Positions 6,296 to 6,354 of a stretch of DNA of 6,354 nt are shown here, piece by piece. This DNA is from B8-G4 sp033720735. Lineage in GTDB: Bacteria; Bacteroidota; Bacteroidia; Chitinophagales; Saprospiraceae. Made by a program: the position numbers and the translations under genes. Position 1 is the stretch's first letter. Every line of letters starts with the position of its first letter. Location: positions 1 through 6,354 of the forward strand of contig JAWWBX010000258.1 of assembly GCA_033720735.1 (NCBI GenBank), given 5' to 3'. The notes under the pieces were generated by a model. The model worked only from the letters and a program-made list of their open reading frames with translations. It did not search any database and had not been told where the DNA came from.

Positions 6296-6354
6296 CGAAC
6301 ATACCACGACTTCTATCAATGGTCTCTTGTCAAACGTGCATCGCGGCGCCCTCC

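Noticed and set aside
1..6354. CRISPR arrays, insertion sequences, tRNA genes, defence or toxin-antitoxin genes
   Set aside because: I saw no regularly spaced repeats, transposase-like frames, terminal inverted repeats or cloverleaf-like sequence. All long genes are metabolic or envelope proteins.

Overview
The window looks like chromosomal DNA of a fairly GC-rich member of the Bacteroidota. The evidence is the family mix: a lipoprotein with a DUF4369-like domain, a DUF5106-like region and a thioredoxin fold; a lipoprotein GH31 enzyme paired with an SLC45/GPH-type sugar transporter; and a two-domain lipocalin-like secreted protein with a DUF4488-like C-terminal half. Weak Shine-Dalgarno signals fit the same phylum. 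A Saprospiria/Lewinella-like source is possible but is only a guess from the high GC and family content.

Layout: (1) 1-1193, minus strand: a thioredoxin-fold lipoprotein whose C-terminus lies beyond the left edge. (2) 1194-1520: a divergent intergenic region with a cluster of nested inverted repeats at 1336-1386, a candidate shared operator/promoter region. (3) 1521-3071, plus strand: an inner-membrane MFS transporter of the SLC45/GPH sugar type. (4) 3076-5493, plus strand, 4 nt after the transporter stop: a lipoprotein GH31 alpha-glucosidase or alpha-glucosyltransferase with both catalytic aspartates. (5) 5494-6174, minus strand: a small secreted protein whose stop codon abuts the GH31 stop in a shared TGATCA palindrome. 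(6) 6175-6354: a short leader with a candidate Bacteroidota promoter, then a strong minus-strand hairpin plus U-tract terminator (6247-6295), which probably ends a gene lying beyond the right edge.

Working picture: the transporter and GH31 enzyme form a two-gene unit for alpha-glucan or maltodextrin use. The lipid-anchored enzyme would act in the periplasm or on the outer membrane, and the MFS protein would carry the sugar across the inner membrane. No SusC/SusD pair, GH13 amylase or regulator gene lies inside the window. The two minus-strand genes have no obvious link to that pathway.

I found no mobile element, CRISPR array, tRNA, rRNA or clearly novel system. The most interesting non-coding signals are the nested symmetry at 1336-1386 and the long hairpin at 6247-6295.
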